Positions 1 to 6,800 are shown, counted from the first letter of the stretch. The stretch is DNA of 10,859 nt from an uncultured Gemella sp. (GCA_945869755.1 CAMBPW010000031.1:1-10859); one strand, 5' to 3'. A program made the numbers and translations. Notes: generated by a model from the letters alone, not told the origin.

Positions 1-88
1 CTTTTTTTAGTGCTGTAACTTCTTTATAAACTTTATATGTGCATAATCCTAATGTAGCAACAAGTACAATTTTTTTAAATTTACCCAT
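1..88 (-). CDS. Small membrane-anchored protein, partial (C-terminus outside window)
   Basis: An open frame starts at ATG 88-86 and runs off the left edge after 29 codons. It begins MGKFKKIVLVATLGLCTYKV: a short basic N-terminus, then a hydrophobic stretch of about 12-14 residues (IVLVATLGLCTY), then a charged, helical-looking KVYKEVTALKK. This looks like a single N-terminal membrane anchor, or an uncleaved signal, on a small protein. A good ribosome binding site (AGAGG) lies 9-10 bases upstream, inside the end of ricA, and the ATG overlaps the ricA stop by 8 bases, so it is probably the next gene of the same operon. I do not recognise the family and no function can be given from this fragment. 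The start and frame are well supported; the identity is not. Confidence 0.6.
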   Translation of the reverse strand, partial: MGKFKKIVLVATLGLCTYKVYKEVTALKK

Positions 89-455
89 TTATTGTTACCT
101 CTTTCTTATCTTTTTCAAGTTGTTCTAAAATTTTATCATTCAAATATCCAATAATATTATAAATTTCAGTATCAATATACGATTGCTGTTCTACATATTG
201 CTCATATATTGGTATTTTTAATAATTCTTCTTTTACTTTTAAAATATCTTGTTCATTTTCTTTTATAAATTTTTCTTTATTTATAGCTTCAAAAAAAACA
301 CTTCTTTTTTGTAATTCTTTTAGTTTCTTTATTCTATCAACTACAAATGTATTTAAACTTAATTTTTTTATAATTTCATTAAATTTTTTTATTTGAAGCT
401 CATCATAAATTAATTCATTCAAGTCATCAATATTATTTTTTAAATTTTTATCCAT
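81..455 (-). CDS. ricA: RicA (YmcA), YlbF/YmcA-family RNA-processing cofactor
   Basis: In Bacillus, RicA forms a complex with RicF (YlbF) and RicT (YaaT) that assists RNase Y in mRNA maturation and influences competence, sporulation and biofilm formation. The protein is all-helical and highly charged. Its middle and end (RIKKLKELQKRSV, then EELLKIPIYEQYVEQQ) line up with remembered B. subtilis YmcA segments (QIKALQKQAV; EELEEIPVIQEFRDSQ), which is the main basis for the name. I chose the ATG at 455-453 (124 residues), one base after the korB stop. An earlier in-frame ATG at 497 would add 14 residues but overlaps korB by 41 bases and has no ribosome binding site. The chosen start has only a weak AGG about 10 bases upstream, suggesting coupling to korB translation. 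The protein contains no cysteine and lacks the cysteine-bearing tail of the Bacillus protein. Confidence 0.78.
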   Translation of the reverse strand: MDKNLKNNIDDLNELIYDELQIKKFNEIIKKLSLNTFVVDRIKKLKELQKRSVFFEAINKEKFIKENEQDILKVKEELLKIPIYEQYVEQQSYIDTEIYNIIGYLNDKILEQLEKDKKEVTING

Positions 456-456
456 A

Positions 457-1326
457 TTATCTAAACCTATCACAAAACTCATCAAGTAGTTTTTCATTTA
501 TTGTTAAATCTGCTTTAGATAAAGGTTCACTTTTATTGTATCCTTTTAAAGTATCTTCAAAAATTATTTTATTTTCATCTCTATATATTACACCCGTAAC
601 TAAATTTTTATATTGATCTAATATTTTGTAAGCAGAAAATTTATCATTACAATCATAATTTTCTAAATCATCTAAATTAATTAAATTTTCTTTAAACCAT
701 TTAGGTGTATTTTGATAATTATAAGTATGACAAGGACTAAAAACATTTACTAATGAAAATCCTTTATGCTCTATTGCCTCTTTTAAAATTTCAACTAATT
801 GCTTCATATTTCCAGTAAATGCTTGTGCTAAAAATGAAATATTTGAAGATAACGCTAAATTCATTGGAGATAATGGTTCATCTTTTGCTCCATCTAAACT
901 TGTAGTCGTAACAAATCCATTATCAGATCTAGGAGATGCTTGTGCTTTTGTTAAGGCATAAAGTTGATTATCCATAACTACATATGTCATATTTACATTT
1001 CTTCTCATTGCATGAATTGCGTGTCCAATTCCAATTGCATAACCATCTCCATCGCCACCCATAGCAACAACAGTTAAATCTTGATTAGCAAGTTTTATTC
1101 CTTGAGCAACAGGTAATGATCTTCCATGTAAACCTTGAACTCCAAAAGCTCTAGTATATCCACTAATTTTCCCAGAACATCCTATTCCCGCTGAAATTAC
1201 TAAATTTTCTGGTTTGATTTCTAATTCTACTGCAGCTTTATTAATTGCTGCTAAAACAGAAAAATCTCCACATCCTGCACACCAATCTGGTTTAACATCA
1301 TTTCTATAATCTTTTAAAGAAACCAT
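457..1326 (-). CDS. korB: 2-oxoacid:ferredoxin oxidoreductase, beta subunit
   Basis: This is the thiamine-diphosphate and iron-sulfur subunit of a two-subunit 2-oxoacid:ferredoxin oxidoreductase, which decarboxylates a 2-oxoacid (2-oxoglutarate and/or pyruvate) with CoA to give acyl-CoA, CO2 and reduced ferredoxin in the cytoplasm. Visible features: CAGC near the N-terminus (Cys16, Cys19), Cys50 in GIGCSGK and Cys199 in SPCHTYN, the four cysteines expected to ligate one [4Fe-4S] cluster in this family; and the ThDP/Mg motif GDGDG at 91-95 followed by MDNQLYALT at 118-126. Its 289 residues are normal for the short beta subunits. The ATG (1326) directly abuts the korA stop, with an AAAGGAGAG ribosome binding site inside the end of korA, so the two are translationally coupled and probably made in equal amounts. 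The exact 2-oxoacid cannot be read from the sequence. Confidence 0.93.
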   Translation of the reverse strand: MVSLKDYRNDVKPDWCAGCGDFSVLAAINKAAVELEIKPENLVISAGIGCSGKISGYTRAFGVQGLHGRSLPVAQGIKLANQDLTVVAMGGDGDGYAIGIGHAIHAMRRNVNMTYVVMDNQLYALTKAQASPRSDNGFVTTTSLDGAKDEPLSPMNLALSSNISFLAQAFTGNMKQLVEILKEAIEHKGFSLVNVFSPCHTYNYQNTPKWFKENLINLDDLENYDCNDKFSAYKILDQYKNLVTGVIYRDENKIIFEDTLKGYNKSEPLSKADLTINEKLLDEFCDRFR

Positions 1327-3075
1327 TTAAAACTCTCCTTTCTCAATTTCATCTATAATTTCTTTAACATAAAAAATATCTCCATTATATTTCAAAATGC
1401 TAAATAAATTTTTATTCAAATTTAAGTTACTTTCTAATACTAATTTTAATTGTTTATTATGATTATGTTCCACTACGTAAACTTTTTTATAACAATTAAT
1501 TATACTTTCAATATCTTTACTTACAGGAAATATTTGTCTAATATGTAAAGTATTTATATTAATATTTTTTTCTAATAATTCTTCTGCAACTCTATCAATA
1601 GTTCCACAAACAGAATTTATGCCTATAAGTAAAATATCTTTTTCTTCAGAAAAGTTTTTGTAAACAAATGGTTCTTCTATAAATGCCGATGCTATTTTAT
1701 TCATACGTTTTTCTGTTTGTAATTTTCTTATATTTACATTTTCAGATGGCAGTCCATACTCAGAATGTTCAGAACTATTAGCATTGTGTATCCCTTTAAC
1801 TTGACCAGGAATTGCTCTATTAGAAACTAATTCTTCTAAACCATATCTTTTAAAGTAAACTGTATGCTCTAATTCTTCAAGTTGTTCATCAGTTAATAAT
1901 TTACCACGATTTATTTTTATTTTTGAATAATCAAATTCTTTAACAGTTTCTTTATTCATTGATAATTGTAAGTCAGATAAAACAATAACCGGAGTTTGAT
2001 ATTCTTCTGAAATATTAAATGCATCAATTATAATATAAAAACTATCTTCAACACTCGTAGCAGCTAAAACTACTCTCGATGCATCACCTGCTCCTCCATA
2101 AACTGAATGAGTAATATCTGATTGTTCTATTTTTGTAGGAAGCCCTGTCGCTGGCCCTCCACGCTGAGCATCGTAAATAACTGCTGGCTGTTCACTAATA
2201 GTTGCTAAACCTAAAAATTCTGTCATAAGTGCCATACCTGGTCCAGAAGTTGCGGTCATTGATCTTACTCCAGCATAATTTCCACCAATTACTACTCCTA
2301 ATGCAGCTAATTCATCTTCTGTTTGAATATATGCCCCACCAACTCTATGTAAATTTTCAAACATATACTCCATAACTTCAGTTGCTGGAGTAATCGGATA
2401 TCCTGCGTATAATCTACATCCTCCTGCAATTGCTCCAATAGCAGCAGCATGATTCCCTATTAACCACATATTATTTTTTTCAGTTTTATTTAATTTTTTT
2501 AAATAATATTCATCAGTTATTCCATTTTCTTTCATATATGAAGTCATCAAATCTCTTCCAACTTCAAATGCTTTAATATTATTATCTACAATTTCTTGTC
2601 CTTTATCCGAGAATTTTGCTTCAATCATAGTTCTAAATAATTCAATTTCAATATTTAATAGTTTAGAACAAACTCCTAAAGTTATTACATTTTTAATTAT
2701 TGGACTTGAAATTTCTTTAGCTAAATCTGATATAGGAAATATTGCAACTTTACACTGTATTTTTTCCGGGATAATAGGTTTTATTTTTTCATCTACAATT
2801 ACAATACTTTTTTCATGCAATTCATCTAAATAATTTTCTAAAGTAGCCTGATCAAACGCAACCAAAACATCAGTTTTATACTCTATAAAATTTTTTTTAA
2901 CTTCATTAATACAAATTTTGCTGTTGCTATGCCCGCCTTTTATTCTACTAGCAAAATTTCTCGTAGAATACATATTGTATCCTAAAGAATTAATTACAGT
3001 TGAAAAAATTTCAGCTGTACTTTCTAATCCTTCTCCTTGTTCTCCACCAATTTTCCAAGATAGCTTATTTATCAT
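1327..3075 (-). CDS. korA: 2-oxoacid:ferredoxin oxidoreductase, fused gamma-alpha subunit
   Basis: This is the partner of KorB, with the family's usual fused order: a gamma domain at about residues 5-185 (GGEQGEGLEST, then NFASRIKGGHSNSK), a linker, the alpha pyrimidine-binding domain from about 205 to 400, and a C-terminal domain II to residue 582. The substrate-pocket motif YPITP is at 226-230, followed by TEDELAALG, TATSGPG and QRGGPATGLPT, all characteristic of the alpha domain. There is no ferredoxin-type CxxCxxC cluster domain, so electrons must leave through the single cluster in KorB to an external ferredoxin. The start at 3075 has a clear GAAGGAGAT ribosome binding site. The gene opens an operon korA-korB-ricA and is divergent from rarA. 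The length is typical for the Bacillus/Staphylococcus type. Confidence 0.93.
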   Translation of the reverse strand: MINKLSWKIGGEQGEGLESTAEIFSTVINSLGYNMYSTRNFASRIKGGHSNSKICINEVKKNFIEYKTDVLVAFDQATLENYLDELHEKSIVIVDEKIKPIIPEKIQCKVAIFPISDLAKEISSPIIKNVITLGVCSKLLNIEIELFRTMIEAKFSDKGQEIVDNNIKAFEVGRDLMTSYMKENGITDEYYLKKLNKTEKNNMWLIGNHAAAIGAIAGGCRLYAGYPITPATEVMEYMFENLHRVGGAYIQTEDELAALGVVIGGNYAGVRSMTATSGPGMALMTEFLGLATISEQPAVIYDAQRGGPATGLPTKIEQSDITHSVYGGAGDASRVVLAATSVEDSFYIIIDAFNISEEYQTPVIVLSDLQLSMNKETVKEFDYSKIKINRGKLLTDEQLEELEHTVYFKRYGLEELVSNRAIPGQVKGIHNANSSEHSEYGLPSENVNIRKLQTEKRMNKIASAFIEEPFVYKNFSEEKDILLIGINSVCGTIDRVAEELLEKNININTLHIRQIFPVSKDIESIINCYKKVYVVEHNHNKQLKLVLESNLNLNKNLFSILKYNGDIFYVKEIIDEIEKGEF

Positions 3076-3087
3076 TTTAAATCTCCT

Positions 3088-3150
3088 TCAATAGAAATTA
3101 TTATCAAGTATTAGATAAACAAATTTCAAATTTAACTTCTTCATAAACAT
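3088..3150 (-). other. Possible 20-codon upstream ORF in the korA leader
   Basis: Within the presumed korA 5' untranslated region an ATG at 3150-3148 (a second in-frame ATG is at 3144-3142) opens a 20-residue frame, MFMKKLNLKFVYLILDNNFY, whose TGA (3090-3088) runs directly into the korA ribosome binding site (TGAAGGAG). The placement would suit translational coupling. However, the ribosome binding site of the short frame is poor and such short frames are common in AT-rich DNA, so this is only a possibility. Confidence 0.2.
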
Positions 3151-3176
3151 TTTATTTCTTTACTTTTCTTTTCCTT

Positions 3177-3182
3177 TATAAT
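3177..3182 (+). promoter_or_regulatory. Putative rarA -10 element
   Basis: TATAAT at 3177-3182 on the plus strand is a consensus -10 about 57 bases before the rarA ATG. No good -35 is visible at the normal distance; the region upstream is a T-rich tract. A second TATAAC at 3193-3198 is an alternative. The element sits beside the korA promoter on the opposite strand. Confidence 0.35.
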
Positions 3183-3190
3183 ATCATTTT

Positions 3191-3219
3191 ATTATAACAT
3201 AATTTCAACATATTTTCAC
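3191..3219 (-). promoter_or_regulatory. Putative korA-korB-ricA promoter
   Basis: On the minus strand TGTTATAAT at 3199-3191 is a perfect extended -10 element (TGnTATAAT). Seventeen bases upstream lies a weak -35 (GTGAAA, 3219-3214), as is tolerated with an extended -10. The predicted start is near 3184, giving a leader of about 110 nt. Inference from sequence only. Confidence 0.45.
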
Positions 3220-3238
3220 TTATTTATAAGGAGTATTT

Positions 3239-4507
3239 ATGTCATCATCATTAATAAATAAATTACGACCTAAAAAAATAAACGATATTATTGGTCAATC
3301 ACATTTAATAGGTAATGGAAAAATATTAACAAGAATAATCGAAACAAAAAATATGTTTTCTTTTATTCTATTTGGAAATCCAGGAACTGGTAAAACTACA
3401 ATAGCTTCAGCAATAGCTACTGAACTAGATTATAAATTTAAAATTTTAAACTCTGTAAATTGTTCAAAAAAAGACTTAACAGATATAATTGAAGAATCAA
3501 AAAGATTTAAAAAAGTTATACTACTATTGGATGAATTTCATCGTTTAACAAAACCAATGCAAGATATATTATTACCAGAAATAGAATTTGATAATATTTA
3601 CGTCATAGGATGTACAACACAAAATCCATATCATACTATAGCTCCTGCAATACGCTCACGTTTAAAAATTTTTGAATTACATCAAATTGAAGAAAATGAA
3701 ATTTATAACTATTTATTAAAAGTAATAAAAAGTGATATTTCAGAAAAAAATATTAAATTTGACGATGATGTTTTAAAACTAATATCAAAAAATTGTAGTG
3801 GAGATTTGCGTTTTGCAATAAATACGTTAGATATTATATATAAACTGACTGAGGAAAATGAAATTATTAATAAAGAAAAATTTGAAAGTTTATCATTAGG
3901 AAATTTTAAAAATTATGATAAAAATGGTGATTACTTTTATAATGTGATAAGTGCTCTACAAAAATCAATACGTGGAAGTGATGTTGACGCTTCTCTTTAT
4001 TATTTAGCACTATTAATTGATAGCGGAGATTTAGATACATTATGTCGTAGATTAATAGTAATTGCTTATGAGGATATTGGTCTTGCAAACCCTAATATCA
4101 GTTCTTTTGTTTATTCTGCAGTAGAAAGTGCAAAAATGATAGGCTTACCTGAAGCTAGAATACCTTTAGCAAACATAGTTATTCAATTAGCTCTATCACA
4201 AAAATCAAACAGTGCAATTGTTGCAATTGATAATGCTTTAAAAGAAATAAAAGAAACTCCAAAATTTGAAATTCCAAAACATATTAGCGACAATCACTAT
4301 ATAGGTGCAAAAAATTTAGGAAATGGAATTGGTTATAAATATCCACATAATTACAAATATAATTATGTTTCTCAACAATATTTACCATCAAATATAAAAA
4401 ATAAAAAATTTTATACCCCTAATTTATATAATAAAAATGAACAAAATTTAAAATCATATCAAGACTTTTTAAAAAAATTAGATACAAAAAAAGAAGAAGA
4501 AAATTAA
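3239..4507 (+). CDS. rarA: RarA/MgsA replication-associated AAA+ ATPase
   Basis: RarA (MgsA, YcaJ; Mgs1/WRNIP1 in eukaryotes) is a cytoplasmic AAA+ ATPase related to clamp-loader proteins that acts at stalled replication forks with SSB and RecA. Visible order: N-terminal LRPKKINDIIGQ (9-20); Walker A GNPGTGKT (46-53); Walker B ILLLDE with DEFHR (98-102; the family more often has DEIHR); sensor 1 CTTQNP (125-130; more often ATTENP); the arginine-finger region RSRL (139-142); sensor 2 GDLRFAIN (188-195). The C-terminal MgsA oligomerisation domain follows (SIRGSDVDASLYYLA, RRLIVIAYEDIGLANP), and the tail has QQYLP near residue 380. At 422 residues it is full length. The start has AAGGAG (3228-3233) five bases before ATG. 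It is transcribed alone, divergent from korA and convergent with uraA. Confidence 0.93.
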   Translation: MSSSLINKLRPKKINDIIGQSHLIGNGKILTRIIETKNMFSFILFGNPGTGKTTIASAIATELDYKFKILNSVNCSKKDLTDIIEESKRFKKVILLLDEFHRLTKPMQDILLPEIEFDNIYVIGCTTQNPYHTIAPAIRSRLKIFELHQIEENEIYNYLLKVIKSDISEKNIKFDDDVLKLISKNCSGDLRFAINTLDIIYKLTEENEIINKEKFESLSLGNFKNYDKNGDYFYNVISALQKSIRGSDVDASLYYLALLIDSGDLDTLCRRLIVIAYEDIGLANPNISSFVYSAVESAKMIGLPEARIPLANIVIQLALSQKSNSAIVAIDNALKEIKETPKFEIPKHISDNHYIGAKNLGNGIGYKYPHNYKYNYVSQQYLPSNIKNKKFYTPNLYNKNEQNLKSYQDFLKKLDTKKEEEN

Positions 4508-4525
4508 ATTTCTTCTCTTTTTATT
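4495..4525 (+). terminator. Putative rarA terminator
   Basis: AGAAGAAA (4495-4502) pairs with TTTCTTCT (4509-4516) around a 6-base loop, followed by C and TTTTTATTT. The 8-bp stem overlaps the rarA stop codon and is AT-rich, so it is a weak but plausible intrinsic terminator. Confidence 0.5.
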
Positions 4526-4577
4526 TATTTAAACTTTTTATAATTTTTCAATTAACTTTTTAACTTATTAAAATATA

Positions 4578-4620
4578 AAAAATAAAATTAATTATATTTC
4601 ATTAAAATTTCATTAATTAA
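4578..4620 (-). terminator. Weak candidate uraA terminator
   Basis: Downstream of uraA, AATTAAT (4586-4592) can pair with ATTAATT (4612-4618), and on the minus strand a T-rich run follows. The stem is entirely A-T with a 19-base loop that holds two copies of ATTTCATTAA (4596-4605 and 4607-4616). Termination here would be inefficient; this is a guess. Confidence 0.2.
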
Positions 4621-4625
4621 AATTG

Positions 4626-5903
4626 TTACTTCCTATCACTTGGTAAAAATGCATTAAGTAAAACTCCCGAAATAGCAGATAACGCCATTGCTGGTAATTC
4701 AAAATTAATACTCTCAAATTTTAACATTGCTCCACCTACTCCAAGAACAATAATTACAGATGAAATTACTAAGTTTCTATTTATACTTAAATCTACTTTT
4801 TCGTCTACCATCATTCTAAGTCCACTTGAAGCAATAATTCCAAATAGTAAAATTGAAACTCCTCCCATAACTGGCGATGGTATTGTAGAAATTAAAGCTG
4901 CAAATTTCCCTATAAAACTCAACACTAAAGCAAAAATTGCTGCACCTGCTAATACAAAAACAGAAAAAATTCTTGTTATTGCTAAAACTCCAATATTTTC
5001 TCCATAAGTTGTACTCGGTGGACCTCCTAATAATGAAGCAAACATCATAGCAGTTCCATCAGCTAATAAAGATCTATTTAATCCAGGATCTTTAATAAAA
5101 TTTTTACCGACAACTTCTGAAAGAACCATTTGATGACCAATATGTTCATTAATTGTTACAATAGCTATTGGAACCATAGCTAATGCTGCAACATTCCATT
5201 CTGGTGAATATGTTAAAAATGGAATTGTAAAATCTGGAATTTTAAACCAAGGTGCATCAATTACAGTTTGGAAATTAACAAGACCTGCAAAACACGCAAT
5301 AATATATCCAAAAACTATTCCAAGTAAAACTGGAATTTGTTTAGCAAAACCTTGAAATGCAACACAACAAATTATAGTTACTGCAAGAGTAGCAAGAGCA
5401 ACTAAAAAATACTGTAAATCATATTGTTTTACTCCGTTGACAGTTTTATTCATTGCCATATCAACTGCTGTTGGTGCTAAACCTAATCCAATTACTACAA
5501 TTATCGGACCAACAACTACAGGTGGTAATAATTTAAGTAACCAATTAACTCCGAATCTAGAAATTAATAAAGCAACAACCCCATAAACTAAACTGGCTAA
5601 AAATGCCCCAAGCATTGCAGTTTGAACATTATGTGTTGTAGATAAAACGATTATTGGTGTAATAAATGCAAATGAAGACCCCAAATATGCAGGAATTTTT
5701 CCTCTCGTTATAATTAAATACGTCAATGTTCCAATACCAGAAGTTGCCAACGCAACACTTGCAGATAAACCAGTTAAAATTGGAACTAAAACAGTTGCTC
5801 CAAACATAGCAAATAGATGCTGTAAACTTAACGTTATCCAAAGTAAAGCATTAGGTTTCTCATGAACATCAAGAATAGGACGTAATCTTTCTCTATTTTC
5901 CAT
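4626..5903 (-). CDS. uraA: Uracil permease, NCS2 family
   Basis: This is an inner-membrane uracil:proton symporter of the nucleobase-ascorbate (NCS2) family (UraA/PyrP) that imports uracil for salvage. The 425 residues are almost wholly hydrophobic, fitting the family's 14-segment fold. Visible signatures: QHLFAMFGATVLVPILTGL (28-46), PAYLGSSFAFI (71-81), NEHIGHQ with Glu253 and His257, and TYGENIGV with Tyr300 and Glu302; these correspond to the substrate-binding Glu/His and Tyr/Glu of E. coli UraA. The N-terminal REERL-like RERLRPILDVHEKP fits Gram-positive PyrP proteins. The start at 5903 has a strong TAGGAGAAT ribosome binding site. It appears monocistronic, with its own promoter and a structured leader, and lies between the metNI terminator and convergent rarA. 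Uracil is the most likely substrate; xanthine or uric acid is less likely. Confidence 0.9.
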   Translation of the reverse strand: MENRERLRPILDVHEKPNALLWITLSLQHLFAMFGATVLVPILTGLSASVALATSGIGTLTYLIITRGKIPAYLGSSFAFITPIIVLSTTHNVQTAMLGAFLASLVYGVVALLISRFGVNWLLKLLPPVVVGPIIVVIGLGLAPTAVDMAMNKTVNGVKQYDLQYFLVALATLAVTIICCVAFQGFAKQIPVLLGIVFGYIIACFAGLVNFQTVIDAPWFKIPDFTIPFLTYSPEWNVAALAMVPIAIVTINEHIGHQMVLSEVVGKNFIKDPGLNRSLLADGTAMMFASLLGGPPSTTYGENIGVLAITRIFSVFVLAGAAIFALVLSFIGKFAALISTIPSPVMGGVSILLFGIIASSGLRMMVDEKVDLSINRNLVISSVIIVLGVGGAMLKFESINFELPAMALSAISGVLLNAFLPSDRK

Positions 5904-6025
5904 TTTATTCTCCTAATATTTAATTTTTGCCATAATCAAATGAAAATTTGCAAAATTTTTTTAGGGTAATGATTTACTAAAATCAATCCCTATAAAATTA
6001 AACAATAAATTTGAATTTTGGCATT
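5904..6025 (-). promoter_or_regulatory. Structured 5' leader of uraA, unassigned class
   Basis: The predicted transcript starts near 6025 and reaches uraA after about 120 nt. Its first bases, TGCCA (6023-6019), pair with TGGCA (5932-5928), and CAAAT (6013-6009) pairs with ATTTG (5941-5937); three more pairs lie between them, giving an imperfect 13-bp closing helix. Inside it a hairpin (5992-5962) pairs TAGGG with CCCTA and TGATTT with AAATCA around a TAGT loop, with a small internal loop. No U-run follows either helix, so neither is an intrinsic terminator. I see no PyrR-binding loop and no purine-riboswitch core. It could be a cis-regulatory RNA acting on translation, or the inner palindrome could be a DNA operator. 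The pairing is seen; the function is inferred. Confidence 0.45.
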
Positions 6026-6031
6026 ATATAT

Positions 6032-6059
6032 ATTATATAGTAAAAAAAATTTTTTTCAA
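6032..6059 (-). promoter_or_regulatory. uraA promoter
   Basis: On the minus strand TTGAAA (6059-6054) is 16 bases from TATAAT (6037-6032), a near-consensus sigma-A promoter. The predicted start near 6025 falls at the first base of the leader's closing helix. A second TATAAT at 6028-6023 is an alternative -10. Confidence 0.65.
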
Positions 6060-6090
6060 GACAAAAAAATTAAATTCTATACTTATTTTT

Positions 6091-6128
6091 TAAAAACAAA
6101 AGCACTCAAAATAAAATTTGAGTGCTTT
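6091..6128 (-). terminator. metNI operon terminator
   Basis: AAAGCACTCAAA (6099-6110) and TTTGAGTGCTTT (6117-6128) form a perfect 12-bp stem with a 6-base loop. On the minus strand it is followed by TGTTTTT. It lies 12 bases after the metI stop and separates metNI from uraA. With only AAATTTTTAAAA on its other side, it may terminate weakly in the plus direction too. Confidence 0.88.
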
Positions 6129-6140
6129 AAATTTTTAAAA

Positions 6141-6800
6141 TTATCTTTTATCTACTCTTCTAACTACAAAATCCCCTAAATATTGAACAGCAAATACTAT
6201 AATTAAAATTATTATAGTCGCCACAAAAGTTACTTGATTATTACTTCTTTGGAATCCATCTAAAAATGCTAAATTTCCAAGACCTCCTGCTCCAATAACT
6301 CCTGCCATTGCAGTTGAACCAACTAATGCTATTGCTGTTACTGTTATACCAGAAATAAGTGCAGGTTTACTTTCTGGAATTAAAACTTTTGTAATTATAG
6401 TTATATTTTTTGCTCCCATAGCTTTTGCAGCTTCAATAACACCTTTATCAACTTCACGAAGTGCAATCTCTACTAATCTAGCATAAAAAGGAGCAGCAGA
6501 AATAATTAATGCAGGAATTGCAGCTTGAACACCTAACATAGTTCCTACAACTGCCTTTGTAAATGGAATTAATAAAACAATTAAAATAATAAATGGAATT
6601 GCTCTAAATATATTTACTATAGCAGTTACTACAGTATAAAAAATTTGCACAATTGGATTTTTACTTGATGATGTTAAGTAAAGTAAAAGTCCTAAAATTA
6701 TTCCTAAAACAAATACTGCAATTAATGATTCTCCTGTCATAACTAAAGTCTCAACAGTTTTCTCCCATATTTTTTCCCAATTTACTTTTGAAAAATTCAT
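6141..6800 (-). CDS. metI: Methionine ABC transporter permease MetI
   Basis: This is the membrane subunit of the MetNI-Q methionine importer. Two copies form the channel and contact two MetN subunits. The 219 residues carry about five hydrophobic segments (roughly 20-42, 55-80, 88-110, 150-172 and 190-212). The cytoplasmic EAA coupling motif is at 123-144 (EAAKAMGAKN and KVLIPES). Conserved MetI stretches include FRAIPFIILIVLLIPF (65-80) and GVIGAGGLGNLA (167-178). The start codon overlaps the metN stop by one base (TAATG), so translation is coupled. Length is normal for MetI. No metQ lipoprotein gene follows; a strong terminator comes at once, so the binding protein must be encoded elsewhere. 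Confidence 0.94.
   Translation of the reverse strand: MNFSKVNWEKIWEKTVETLVMTGESLIAVFVLGIILGLLLYLTSSSKNPIVQIFYTVVTAIVNIFRAIPFIILIVLLIPFTKAVVGTMLGVQAAIPALIISAAPFYARLVEIALREVDKGVIEAAKAMGAKNITIITKVLIPESKPALISGITVTAIALVGSTAMAGVIGAGGLGNLAFLDGFQRSNNQVTFVATIIILIIVFAVQYLGDFVVRRVDKR

Noticed and set aside
456..497. Upstream ATG at 497 as the ricA start
   Set aside because: It would overlap korB by 41 bases, has no ribosome binding site, and adds residues not matching the start of RicA proteins; the ATG at 455 fits better.
3906..4088. 60-codon minus-strand open frame inside rarA
   Set aside because: It lies wholly within a well-supported gene on the other strand, has no ribosome binding site or family resemblance, and is a chance frame.
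5629..5841. 70-codon minus-strand frame inside uraA
   Set aside because: Shifted reading of the uraA membrane segments; rich in Cys, Tyr and Asn as out-of-frame AT-rich membrane codons give, so not a gene.
5998..6024. 8-codon frame MPKFKFIV at the very start of the uraA transcript
   Set aside because: It would be almost leaderless, has no ribosome binding site and has no bias that would explain attenuation; its bases are better explained by the closing helix.
5904..6025. PyrR-type attenuator or purine riboswitch upstream of uraA
   Set aside because: No PyrR-binding loop, no terminator with a U-run and no conserved purine-riboswitch junction bases were seen; the leader is therefore left unassigned.
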